From NCBI RefSeq assembly GCF_001544795.2, contig NZ_FCOI02000028.1, positions 1 through 64,000 on the forward strand: a stretch of 64,000 bases of DNA, given 5' to 3'. A model generated the notes under the pieces. That model was not told the DNA's origin. It saw only the letters and a program-made list of their open reading frames with translations, and made no database searches. Shown here one piece after another: positions 24,904 through 33,504 of this stretch. The translations under genes were made by a program, and so were the position numbers. This stretch comes from Caballeronia temeraria. Its GTDB lineage: Bacteria; Pseudomonadota; Gammaproteobacteria; Burkholderiales; Burkholderiaceae. Position 1 is the first letter of the stretch. Each line of letters begins with the position of its first letter.

Positions 24904-26028
24904 ATGGCTTCCGCGCAAGAGCTCCGAAAATTTCGAGCAAACCTCGCCGACGAACTTCACAGTGCAGCAATCTACGAGACGCTCGCACAGGTCGAGCGAG
25001 ATGAATCCCGCAAGCAGGTGTTCAGTGAGCTCGCGGCGTCCGAGCGTATGCACGCACGAGTCTGGGCAGATAAGCTGAAAGCTCATGGCAGAACGGCGCC
25101 ATCCGGCTTCAACGCCAAGACGTATCTGATGAAGGGCCTCGTGCATCTGCTCGGGCCGCGATTCGTCCTTCCGTCTCTCGCGGCCGCCGAGTTTGCAGAC
25201 CGGAACAAGTACGCCGGCAACCCCGATACCGCACGCATGTCGGAGGACGAGCACGAACATGCGAACGTTGTCCAAGCCATGGCGAACGCCGGAAAGCCCG
25301 CCGCTGCTCAGGGCGCCGACATCGCCCAGGCAGAGTCGTGGCATCGCGGCGTCACGTCCGGTAACGACCTGCGTGCCGCCGTGCTTGGTGCCAATGACGG
25401 CTTAGTCTCGAACTTCTGTCTAATTATGGGCGTGGCAGGCGCTGGGACCGGCAACAAAGCTATTCTGCTGACGGCGCTCGCCGGACTCATTGCCGGCGCT
25501 TGCTCGATGGCGCTCGGTGAATGGCTATCGGTGACCAACGCGCGCGAGTTGGCGCAGGCTCAAGTCTCGAAGGAAGCGAACGAGCTTGAGCATAGCCCCG
25601 AATCCGAAGAGCACGAACTCGCGCTTATCTACAAGGCAAAGGGATTGAGCGCTGACGAAGCGAAGCGAGTCGCATCACAACTCATGCAGGACAAGGACAA
25701 AGCTCTGGACGCGCTCGTTCGCGAGGAACTGGGACTAGACCCAGCCGAGCTTGGCGGCAATCCGTGGTCCGCGGCGGGTGTATCCTTTTGCTTATTCGCG
25801 ATTGGCGCAATCTTCCCTGCTATGCCGTTCCTATGGTCGTCGGGGATGCCTGCCATCGTGCAGTGCATTGGCTTCAGTGTGCTGGCCCTTGCCGCCATCG
25901 GCGTGTTCACATCGCTGTTCAATGGTCGCAGTGCGGGCTTTTCGGCTGTTCGACAGGTACTCGTTGGACTTGCCGCCGCTGCGTTCACGTTCGGCGTTGG
26001 CCGGGTCCTAGGAGTGGCGACTTCGTAG
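24904..26028 (+). CDS. mbfA: rubrerythrin-VIT fusion, Fe/Mn exporter (MbfA-like)
   Basis: A 374-residue fusion. Residues about 1-140 form a rubrerythrin/ferritin-like di-iron domain (LADELHSAAIYETLAQVERDE, ASERMHARVW, EDEHEHANVV supply Glu and His ligands). Residues about 155-374 form a VIT1/CCC1 transporter with five helices (RAAVLGANDGLVSNFCLIMGVAGAG at its start and CSMALGEWLSVTNARELA). This is the architecture of membrane-bound ferritin MbfA, which exports iron and protects against peroxide. A Fur-family-like site lies upstream. It stands alone between the cytochrome b561 terminator and the mutasome operon. Confidence 0.9.
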   Translation: MASAQELRKFRANLADELHSAAIYETLAQVERDESRKQVFSELAASERMHARVWADKLKAHGRTAPSGFNAKTYLMKGLVHLLGPRFVLPSLAAAEFADRNKYAGNPDTARMSEDEHEHANVVQAMANAGKPAAAQGADIAQAESWHRGVTSGNDLRAAVLGANDGLVSNFCLIMGVAGAGTGNKAILLTALAGLIAGACSMALGEWLSVTNARELAQAQVSKEANELEHSPESEEHELALIYKAKGLSADEAKRVASQLMQDKDKALDALVREELGLDPAELGGNPWSAAGVSFCLFAIGAIFPAMPFLWSSGMPAIVQCIGFSVLALAAIGVFTSLFNGRSAGFSAVRQVLVGLAAAAFTFGVGRVLGVATS

Positions 26029-26322
26029 AATTTGCGACTTTCTCGCGAGACCGCGTGACGCAAACCGGAGTGTGACGCAGCGGGCCCGTACAAAGTGATT
26101 CCCCAAAGCTTCGATAGCGCTCGTCTTCATCGCTGATGGACGCCTGCAACGCGGCACCGACGACGAACATGAACTGCTAGCGCATTGAAGACAGGGCCTC
26201 GCCACTGCCCGCCGCGTTTTTCGTCATCGAGCGGTTTCTCACCCTTTGCGGCGACGACTGACGTGGGAGGGCGCGTCCAGGGTCTACTTCAACGTCCGGA
26301 CAGCTCTGGCCGCTGCTGGGAT

Positions 26323-29300
26323 TCAACAGAAGTTGCGGCTTACTGTGTTCAAACGGCCCAACAGATGAGACATGTCGACAAGCCGTTGTGCGACCAGATG
26401 TCGAACCTCACCTTCGCATTGCCACGTGCCGTACACACCGAGCAACGCCGCGCCGAGTGCTTCTCGCCGCTGACGCTCTAGCAGCGACGGCCAGATGATG
26501 ACGTTCACATTGCCCGTCTCGTCTTCAATTGTCACGAACATGACGCCTTTCGCCGTACCAGGCCTCTGACGTACGGTAACCAGGCCGCAACCACGAGCAA
26601 GCCGACCATTGCGGTACGTCATCAAGGTCGAGGCTGGCATTAACCGCTGCTCGAGCAGCGTCGAGCGAAGTAGCGCGAGCGGGTGTCGCCCGAGCGTGAG
26701 TCCTGTCGAGTTGTAATCAGCGACGATGTTCTCGGCCTCTGACGGCGCACCAAGCACCGGGGTTTCATCATCAATACGCGCTTCGGCAAGGATGTCGCGG
26801 TCCGGGACTGCCGCGACTGATTGCCAAAGCGCCTCGCGCCGGTTCCCGGCGAGCGACGAGAGTGCATTTGCTGCGGCCAGCACCTGCAGGTCACGCCGGT
26901 CCAGTTGCGCACGCCTTGCAAGGTCGCTGACGCTCGAGAATTGCTTCACGGCTCGCGCTGCCTCAATGCGTTCTGCCGCACCATCCTTCATGCCTTTCAT
27001 GAGCGAGAGTCCGAGGCGCACGGCCACAGAACCGTCAGCTTGCTTTTCGAGAACAGAGTCCCACCCGCTGATGGTCACATCAACAGGAACGACCTTCACG
27101 CCATGACGAGTGGCGTCCTGCAATAGCTGCGACGGAGAATAGAAGCCCATCGGTTGACTGTTGAGCATCGCAGCGAGGAAGGCAGCGGGTTCGTGACATT
27201 TCAACCAGCTGCTTGCATACACGAGAAGCGCAAAACTGGCTGCGTGGCTCTCTGGGAAACCGTATTCGCCGAAGCCGTGAATCTGCTGGAAGATGGACTC
27301 AGCGAATTCCTTTTCGTAGCCTCGTTGGAGCATGCCGCCAACGATACGGTCATAGTATTTGTCTAAGCCGCCCTTGCGTTTCCACGCTGCCATTGCCCGG
27401 CGAAGCTGGTCTGCTTCGCCCGGTGTGAAGCCGGCAGCCAGAATGGCGACTTGCATGACCTGCTCTTGGAAGATAGGCACACCGAGCGTCCTACCGAGCG
27501 CTGTTTTCAACGCTTCGCTTGGGTAGCTTACGGGCTCGAGGCCTTGCCTACGTCGCAAATAAGGGTGAACGGCGCCGCCTTGAATAGGACCTGGACGCAC
27601 GATAGCGACCTCGATGACGAGGTCGTAAAACTCACGCGGCTTCATCCGCGGCAGCATGCTCATTTGGGCGCGCGATTCAATCTGGAATACGCCCACCGTG
27701 TCGGCGCGCGAAATCAAGTTGTACGTCGCTTCGTCTTCGGCAGGAATGTCCTGCATCTCGAAGCGCTCGCCACGCTGCTCGGACACGATGTCGAGCGTGC
27801 GACGGATTGCAGACAGCATGCCGAGCGCGAGCACGTCAATCTTCAACAAGCCAAGCGCCTCCAAGTCGTCCTTGTCCCATTGAATCGCGCTGCGGTCTTG
27901 CATGGCGGCATTCTCAACAGGCACGAGCCGCGTAAGTTTGCCGCGACTGATGACAAAGCCACCCGAGTGCTGAGACAAATGGCGTGGGAAGTTCAGTATT
28001 TGCGCGGCCAGCGTCGCCCACATCGCAATGAGTGGATTGGAAGGGTCGAGGCCGGATTCCTCGAACCGCCGGAGCAGGTCCTGTGAATGGTCGAACCACT
28101 GGTGCGATTTGGCGACCTTGTCGACGATTTGTGGGTCGATGCCGAGCGCCTTCCCTGTTTCGCGCAGTGCCCCGCGCGGACGGTAAGTCGAAACAGCAGC
28201 GGCAATCGCGGCGCGGTCGCGACCGTACTTGCGATAGATGTACTGGATGACCTCTTCGCGACGCTGGTGCTCGAAGTCGACGTCGATGTCAGGCGGCTCG
28301 CCGCGCTCTTTCGAGATGAAACGTTCGAATAGCATGTTGCCGCGAGAAGGGTCGACCTCGGTCACGCCGAGGCAGTAGCACACGGCGCTGTTAGCAGCGG
28401 AACCGCGCCCCTGGCAGAGGATGTGCTGGCTGCGAGCGAACCGGACGATGTCGTAAACCGTGAGGAAGTACGCCTCATATTGCAGTTCGCGTATGAGTTG
28501 CAGTTCATGCTCGATTTGCTCCTGTACCGCATGCGGTATGCCGGAGGGAAACCGGCGGTGTGCACCGATATAGGTCTCCTGTCGCAGATAGGCCTCGTGC
28601 GTGAACCCTTCTGGCACGAGCTCATCGGGATATTCGTATCGCAGCTCGTCTAACGAGAAATTGCATCGCTCAAGGATGTTCAGCGTCTCGGACAGCGTGT
28701 GAGCGGGGTACAGATTCGCCAGGCGCAATCGCGAGCGCAGATGCCCCTCCGCATTAGGCGCGAGGTCGTAGCCGCACTCGGCAACGGGCTTTCCGATTCG
28801 AATCGCCGTCATCGTGTCTTGCAGCGGCTTCCTCGAGCGGACATGCATGACGACGTTCCCGGTTGCAACGACCGGAACACGAAACTGGTCGGCGATGTAC
28901 TCGACCACACCGCGGTGGATGTCGTCCATCGCGCGCTGATGCAGAGTGAGACCGACCCACGCCCGCTCGGCGAAGACGTCGTTCATCCACTCAAGTTGAG
29001 CCGCGAGCGCATCTTCCTTTGCCGGAAAATCCGGAATTAGAATAGCGAGGCAATCGGGCATGGCTCTCAGATGTGCGTATTCTCTCTCGGGCCTTGAGAT
29101 GTCATTCGGGGTCAGCAGGTACTCGCCCTTGGCTGCCCGCATGCGGCCCAGCGTGATGAGTTCGGAGAGGTTGCCGTAGCCATTGCGGTTTTGAGCCAGC
29201 AAGATGAGCCCGAACGCCGGACTCTTGTCCGCATTCACAAGCCGGAAAAACGAGCCAATGATAAGCGGGAGCTTCTCTTCTTTCGCCTGGACGTGAGCGC

Positions 29301-29469
29301 GCACTACACCCGCCAGCGAGCACTCATCCGTAATGGCGAGCGCGGAGTAGCCGAGTTGCGATGCGCGCAGCACCAATTCCTCGCCGTGTGAAGCGCCATG
29401 GAGGAAAGAGAAGTTGGTGAATGCGAATAGCTCCGCGTAGTCCGGCAACGCCGACGAGGGGAAGTCCAC
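26323..29469 (-). CDS. dnaE2: error-prone DNA polymerase DnaE2
   Basis: A 1048-residue C-family polymerase of the DnaE2/ImuC type. In order: PHP domain (ELFAFTNFSFLHGASHGEELV at the start), palm with PDIDVDFEHQRREEV holding catalytic aspartates, fingers, the helix-hairpin region (GWDSVLEKQADG...), and a C-terminal OB-fold (GLVTVRQRPGTAKGVMFVTIEDETG). The length is normal for the family. It starts at a GTG twelve bases after the imuB stop and is the last gene of imuA-imuB-dnaE2. It carries out mutagenic translesion synthesis with ImuB and the sliding clamp during the SOS response. Confidence 0.95.
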   Translation of the reverse strand: MDFPSSALPDYAELFAFTNFSFLHGASHGEELVLRASQLGYSALAITDECSLAGVVRAHVQAKEEKLPLIIGSFFRLVNADKSPAFGLILLAQNRNGYGNLSELITLGRMRAAKGEYLLTPNDISRPEREYAHLRAMPDCLAILIPDFPAKEDALAAQLEWMNDVFAERAWVGLTLHQRAMDDIHRGVVEYIADQFRVPVVATGNVVMHVRSRKPLQDTMTAIRIGKPVAECGYDLAPNAEGHLRSRLRLANLYPAHTLSETLNILERCNFSLDELRYEYPDELVPEGFTHEAYLRQETYIGAHRRFPSGIPHAVQEQIEHELQLIRELQYEAYFLTVYDIVRFARSQHILCQGRGSAANSAVCYCLGVTEVDPSRGNMLFERFISKERGEPPDIDVDFEHQRREEVIQYIYRKYGRDRAAIAAAVSTYRPRGALRETGKALGIDPQIVDKVAKSHQWFDHSQDLLRRFEESGLDPSNPLIAMWATLAAQILNFPRHLSQHSGGFVISRGKLTRLVPVENAAMQDRSAIQWDKDDLEALGLLKIDVLALGMLSAIRRTLDIVSEQRGERFEMQDIPAEDEATYNLISRADTVGVFQIESRAQMSMLPRMKPREFYDLVIEVAIVRPGPIQGGAVHPYLRRRQGLEPVSYPSEALKTALGRTLGVPIFQEQVMQVAILAAGFTPGEADQLRRAMAAWKRKGGLDKYYDRIVGGMLQRGYEKEFAESIFQQIHGFGEYGFPESHAASFALLVYASSWLKCHEPAAFLAAMLNSQPMGFYSPSQLLQDATRHGVKVVPVDVTISGWDSVLEKQADGSVAVRLGLSLMKGMKDGAAERIEAARAVKQFSSVSDLARRAQLDRRDLQVLAAANALSSLAGNRREALWQSVAAVPDRDILAEARIDDETPVLGAPSEAENIVADYNSTGLTLGRHPLALLRSTLLEQRLMPASTLMTYRNGRLARGCGLVTVRQRPGTAKGVMFVTIEDETGNVNVIIWPSLLERQRREALGAALLGVYGTWQCEGEVRHLVAQRLVDMSHLLGRLNTVSRNFC

Positions 29470-29481
29470 GACGACACCTGC

Positions 29482-30945
29482 TTATCCGAACAGGCCGTGG
29501 AGGAACCATCGGACTTCTTCCGTCTTCACGCTCGGGCGTTCGCGGTATATCCAGTAGCAGCTCTTGTCGCTCGCCTCGGCGACATAGTAGTCGCGTGTCA
29601 CCAACTCGCCATCATGCCAACCTGCTTCGATTCGTTCGCCGGTTGAGACGAGTTTGAGCGGGGAGCCGTAGAAAGGTCGATGATTCTTCATCATCAGGCG
29701 TAGCGGCTCGTCGAGCAGCCAGGTCGGACGCGGCAGACCGTCCGGTGGTACCGACAACTTCGCATCATCCTGGACGGACACCCAGCGGTTCGCGAGCTCG
29801 GGCCGGTGGTCGAACGTTGGCGCCGGGCGCAGCACGTTCTCCGCACCCAGTCTTGCGACTAGCAGTTCAAGGAGGCGGTTGTGGTCCTCTGCCGAACCGC
29901 CCGGGTCGGGGAATAAGTCGTCCGACGGCGGCTCGGCAGGCTGGACCTTCGACGCGGTCAAGCGCACTGCGATAACTGCCGCCTGTAACTCCGTGCGACC
30001 GAGCCGTTCTTTCAGCAAACGAACGAGATGCTCCTCGTGCCACGTTGGCTCTGCGAGTGCAATTTCCAGGACGGTCGGCTCGACCGCCTGTCGACCGCGC
30101 TCGTGTTCGAGCGACACCGTCGCATGCGTGAGCGCGAGCTGTTGTGCGCTCAGCCAGCCGCAGAGCTGCACGATAAGCCGACGTGCCGAGAACAGCACCG
30201 CTTCGGCATGCTCGACGCGGTCCGGAAGCTCGGTGCGCGCGCTGAAGTTAGGCGGGACCTCGAGCCATTCAAATAGCTCCGGTGACAGACCATAAGCACG
30301 GTCGAGAGAATCCAACAAATCCACACCACACCTCTTCTTCAGTCCAGCGCGCGGCAGGCGCCGGATGTCACTCAACGCTCGGCAGCCAAGACCGTGAAAC
30401 CAGTCAGCGAATGCGCGGACTTCCTGTACGACCACAAACGGTAACGAGTCAAGATGCCGCTCAAGCGAGCGCATCTTGAGTACGCGGCAACGGCCGCGTT
30501 TGGCAAGCAGCCAGGCGCCTTGCCCGGTGGGCGCCACGCTCATGCGAACCGTTACGCCTATCGACTTCACGACGCTTCGGATTTGCGAGCAGACGCTTCG
30601 AATGCCGCCGAAGAGTCGCAGGCTGGCGGTCACGTCCATGACGATGGTTTGTTCGTCGCATAGCGCGACCTGTGGGGAGAAGCGCAGCAGGCCGAAGGCG
30701 ACTGCACGCTGCATCTCCGCCTCGAGCTGGACGCTCCGGTCGTACACCGCCGCGTCCGGGGCGAGCGTCGTCACCCCGCCTCGTTTCATCCCCGGTAGAA
30801 CGCCTGCTTCTCGTGCCGCCGCATCCATCACAATTACCTTGTCGCGTTCAAGCACCGCACACCCGTGTTCAATCGGAGGTAACCACCTCGGACGAAATAC
30901 CTCCAGCGAAAGCCGGGGCAGGAAGATGGCGACGAACACGGCCAT
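29482..30945 (-). CDS. imuB: Y-family polymerase-like protein ImuB
   Basis: A 487-residue Y-family polymerase-like protein. Unlike DinB it lacks the usual pair of catalytic acids, as is typical for ImuB, which acts as a scaffold joining DnaE2, ImuA and the beta clamp. Visible are the N-terminal FLPRLSLEVFRP, MKRGGVTTLAPDAAVYDRS and the family ending WFLHGLFG. It overlaps the imuA 3' end by about 77 bases, so it is translated in coupling. Second gene of the SOS mutasome operon. Confidence 0.93.
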   Translation of the reverse strand: MAVFVAIFLPRLSLEVFRPRWLPPIEHGCAVLERDKVIVMDAAAREAGVLPGMKRGGVTTLAPDAAVYDRSVQLEAEMQRAVAFGLLRFSPQVALCDEQTIVMDVTASLRLFGGIRSVCSQIRSVVKSIGVTVRMSVAPTGQGAWLLAKRGRCRVLKMRSLERHLDSLPFVVVQEVRAFADWFHGLGCRALSDIRRLPRAGLKKRCGVDLLDSLDRAYGLSPELFEWLEVPPNFSARTELPDRVEHAEAVLFSARRLIVQLCGWLSAQQLALTHATVSLEHERGRQAVEPTVLEIALAEPTWHEEHLVRLLKERLGRTELQAAVIAVRLTASKVQPAEPPSDDLFPDPGGSAEDHNRLLELLVARLGAENVLRPAPTFDHRPELANRWVSVQDDAKLSVPPDGLPRPTWLLDEPLRLMMKNHRPFYGSPLKLVSTGERIEAGWHDGELVTRDYYVAEASDKSCYWIYRERPSVKTEEVRWFLHGLFG

Positions 30946-31582
30946 AAGGGCTCAAGAGAATCGGCGATGGTTGCAAAGAGACGGACAGCTGTTCGGTTTT
31001 AGTTGGGCCTCGTCGTTTCACCACATCAACGACGAGGCCGCCATCAGCGGGTCTCACTCCGAGCCGCAGCGTTGCGGGCGAGGCGTCTTGCGCGCTCGCC
31101 AACGGCCGGATGAGCACGAGCAAGGTTTCGGTCGCTTGAGCAGCCAGGTGAAGACGCCGAAGCGCTTCAGCCCTGATGTGCTGCTGCCAGAACACCAGCG
31201 CACCGCAGCTCTTGGCTTGCAGCACGCGTTCCGCGCACCAGAGGGCGTCCGCGGTCTTGGGCGCCTGCAATCTCAACACCTTGTTCAACAGCAAACCTAG
31301 ATACGAGAACGCTAACGCGTTCGGAACGTGTGGCGCCTGCAGCAGCACGACGGGGCGTGCACTGCATTCCTGGAGAGCCGGCTTCAAGAGCCGCATCTCG
31401 CCAGTCCCTGGCTGCTGAACAAGCAGCTCCACCAGCGCGCCCAGCGGCCAGCCTCCGCCCGGCAACTCGGCCGACAGCGCGGCGTATCCGGTGTCGACTG
31501 TCTTGCCGTACGCACGGGCGAGCTGAGACCCGCGCCAAAGGCTCGGATGAATCGACTCGATATGTTGAGGTAGAGCGGCCAT
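30869..31582 (-). CDS. imuA: translesion synthesis-associated protein ImuA
   Basis: A 237-residue RecA-like ImuA. Family features are the N-terminal LWRGSQLARAYGKTVDTGYAALSAELPGGGWPLGALVELL (shown here as the start of the RecA-type core) and the central FSYLGLLLNKVLRLQAPKTADALWC. The Walker A motif is degenerate, as common for ImuA. First gene of imuA-imuB-dnaE2, 12 bases downstream of a strong LexA box, so induction by DNA damage is expected. Confidence 0.93.
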   Translation of the reverse strand: MAALPQHIESIHPSLWRGSQLARAYGKTVDTGYAALSAELPGGGWPLGALVELLVQQPGTGEMRLLKPALQECSARPVVLLQAPHVPNALAFSYLGLLLNKVLRLQAPKTADALWCAERVLQAKSCGALVFWQQHIRAEALRRLHLAAQATETLLVLIRPLASAQDASPATLRLGVRPADGGLVVDVVKRRGPTKTEQLSVSLQPSPILLSPYGRVRRHLPAPAFAGGISSEVVTSD

Positions 31583-31594
31583 CTTTCTAGAACA

Positions 31595-31610
31595 CTGTAT
31601 GGATGTACAG
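31595..31610 (-). promoter_or_regulatory. LexA (SOS) box upstream of imuA
   Basis: CTGT-N8-ACAG (CTGTATGGATGTACAG) with AT-rich flanks, matching the LexA consensus of beta- and gammaproteobacteria. It lies 13 bases before the imuA start codon, where LexA would block transcription of the mutasome operon. Confidence 0.88.
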
Positions 31611-31622
31611 TATCGTAACGCA

Positions 31623-32054
31623 AAAAATGAAGCAGTGAATTGCCCCTTTTAAGTCGCTCCCGGGGCGTCGAATGGATATGCTCGTGTGAAGGTACCCTAC
31701 GCCCGAGGTCGCCGAATTCGTAGCACGGCTGGGCGAAGCCTTTGGCGACGCGGCCATCGACGAAACTGTGGCAGGCGGGAAGCTGGTGAGCCGACATTCT
31801 TCTCGCAAGGGAACGCGCGCACCATTGGTAAGAGGTTGATTAAGGACGACAATCGATGGAGGGTCGATGGGAGCTTCCGAGACCGCCATCATTGCAAGGG
31901 GTGCGGCAGTTCTTGCGTCGGAACGACAACGCGGTGTAGTCAGCGCGGAGGATTGAAGGATTGACGGCGCCGACCGGTTGAACGGCACGTCGTCGACCGA
32001 ACCATCACCGACTGCACCAAAGCTCGAGCAAGGAGAACAAACGGGTCGCAGAGA
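31623..32054. other. decayed interval with coding remnant
   Basis: No intact gene. Around 31700-31850 on the + strand two frames each read like protein for a short distance (EVAEFVARLGEAFGDAAIDE in one, then AGEPTFFSQGNARTIG in another), consistent with a frameshifted remnant of an unknown gene. A 302-residue minus-strand frame over this region (31587-32495) is its antisense shadow and overlaps better-supported genes. Confidence 0.35.
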
Positions 32055-32399
32055 ATGGATAAACTTAATATAGACGAAGTGCCGGGCGCGCGCGCCGATT
32101 TGCTGTGCTTCCTGGTGGCAACCGTCGCTGCGTCGCACACACTGACGAGTGAATGGCGCATTGACCATGTCGTCGAGAGCAGTCGACTTTGGCTCGCGAG
32201 AAGCGGCGTATCGATGCATTGGCTTAACCGAGTGCTGCTTGGGCAGCTTGCGCTGAAGATTGCCAAGCGCGAGTTGAAGGCCGCTGGCATCGCGGTACGG
32301 CAGAGCGACGTGCAGGTGCTGTTCACCGGTGAAATGAAGCTCAACCACGCGAGCGCGGTCGTTCAGAAGATGATGAAACTGTGCAAGCAATCGCTCTGA
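32055..32399 (+). CDS. hypothetical protein upstream of SRAP gene
   Basis: A 114-residue protein of unknown family. It reads as a compact helical domain (RADLLCFLVATVAASHTL, LNRVLLGQLALKIAKRELKAAG, HASAVVQKMMKLCKQSL) with no membrane segment. It lies 35 bases upstream of the SRAP gene in the same direction, so the two may be one unit. The ribosome site is weak (GCAGAGA). It could also be a chance frame; the regular amphipathic helices favour a real gene. Confidence 0.5.
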   Translation: MDKLNIDEVPGARADLLCFLVATVAASHTLTSEWRIDHVVESSRLWLARSGVSMHWLNRVLLGQLALKIAKRELKAAGIAVRQSDVQVLFTGEMKLNHASAVVQKMMKLCKQSL

Positions 32400-32434
32400 G
32401 CTGTGGCCAATCAATCGACCAAGGAAGACCACGC

Positions 32435-33394
32435 ATGTGCTACTCGGCCCAAATTCAGGCGGACTATCGCAAGTATGTGAAGACATTCGGTGCACACATG
32501 GACATCGAGGAATTCGCGCGCCTGTACTTCGAGCGGGCCGAGGGGAGCAAGGCGAAGATTCCCAAAGCGGTCGACGACGCGTTTCGCGAACCGCAGACGG
32601 ATGCCGAGAGCGAGATAAAAGCGTTAATCGACCGGTACAACCAAGACCAGACGACGAAGCTTGAGAAGGAGCTATTCAAGCAGCGAACCCGCCTTGCGGA
32701 TGCCGAGCGCACATTGCAGTCGAAAGTTACGAAGGCGGCCACCGAGAGCATGCGCATTGCGACCGCCAAAATCGAGGCCTCGCTACGCCGACTCGAGGAC
32801 ATCAATCGGACCAATCCAGAACCGCGCGACTCACGCATCTTCCCCGGCACTTACGCGCCCGTGCTTGTGATGGAAAACGGCAAGTTCGTGGTCAAGCCAA
32901 TGCGCTACCAATGCCGAATTGCAGGCAAGCCGGCGAACTACGACGTGAAGTATCCAGGGACCTACAACGCACGGCGCGATAATCTCGAAGGGTTCTGGAA
33001 GCCGTGTTTTGGCTACACACATGGCGTGCTGCTCGTCGAAGTTTTCTATGAGAACGTCAGCAAAGCCAAGATGGAAGGCACGCTACTGGAGACTCATGAG
33101 AAAGACGAGAATGTCGTCCTTGAGTTTCGCCCAAACAACGGCCAGTTGATGCACGTCGCTTGCCTTTGGTCGAAATGGACTGCGCCAGGGCGACCCGACC
33201 TGCTGTCCTTCACTGCCATAACTGATGAGCCGCCGCCAGAAGTCGAGGCTGCCGGCCACGACAGATGCATCGTGCCAATCAAGGCTGGGAACATCGACGC
33301 GTGGCTCAACCCGGATGCGTCAAACCTAGAAGCGATGTACGCGATACTCGATGACAGGGACCGGCCATACTACGAGCATCGACTGGCTGCATAG
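32435..33394 (+). CDS. SRAP (YedK-like) peptidase with coiled-coil insert
   Basis: A 319-residue SOS response-associated peptidase. Cys2 right after the initiator Met, the Asn in TYNARRDNLEGFW, the Glu in VLLVEVFYENV and the His in GHDRCIVPI match the residues with which HMCES/YedK forms a protein-DNA crosslink at abasic sites. Usual bacterial members are about 220 residues; here an extra helical, charged segment (about residues 40-125, likely coiled coil: KLEKELFKQRTRLADAERTL) sits between Cys2 and the core. The start is fixed by Cys2, with AAGGAAG upstream. Gene order next to imuA suggests DNA-damage tolerance. Confidence 0.88.
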   Translation: MCYSAQIQADYRKYVKTFGAHMDIEEFARLYFERAEGSKAKIPKAVDDAFREPQTDAESEIKALIDRYNQDQTTKLEKELFKQRTRLADAERTLQSKVTKAATESMRIATAKIEASLRRLEDINRTNPEPRDSRIFPGTYAPVLVMENGKFVVKPMRYQCRIAGKPANYDVKYPGTYNARRDNLEGFWKPCFGYTHGVLLVEVFYENVSKAKMEGTLLETHEKDENVVLEFRPNNGQLMHVACLWSKWTAPGRPDLLSFTAITDEPPPEVEAAGHDRCIVPIKAGNIDAWLNPDASNLEAMYAILDDRDRPYYEHRLAA

Positions 33395-33504
33395 TAGCCG
33401 GCGTAAATGTTCATTCGTGTTTCGCAGCTACCAAGGTCCGTATCACGTCGAAGGAGAAGACTTGATACTCTCTCGGCACGTCTTTTAACGATGGCGGAAA
33501 CGAC

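Noticed and set aside
31587..32495. 302-residue minus-strand frame between imuA and the SRAP gene
   Set aside because: Serine/proline/arginine-rich, no motif, antisense to the better-supported + strand genes, and covers the LexA box.
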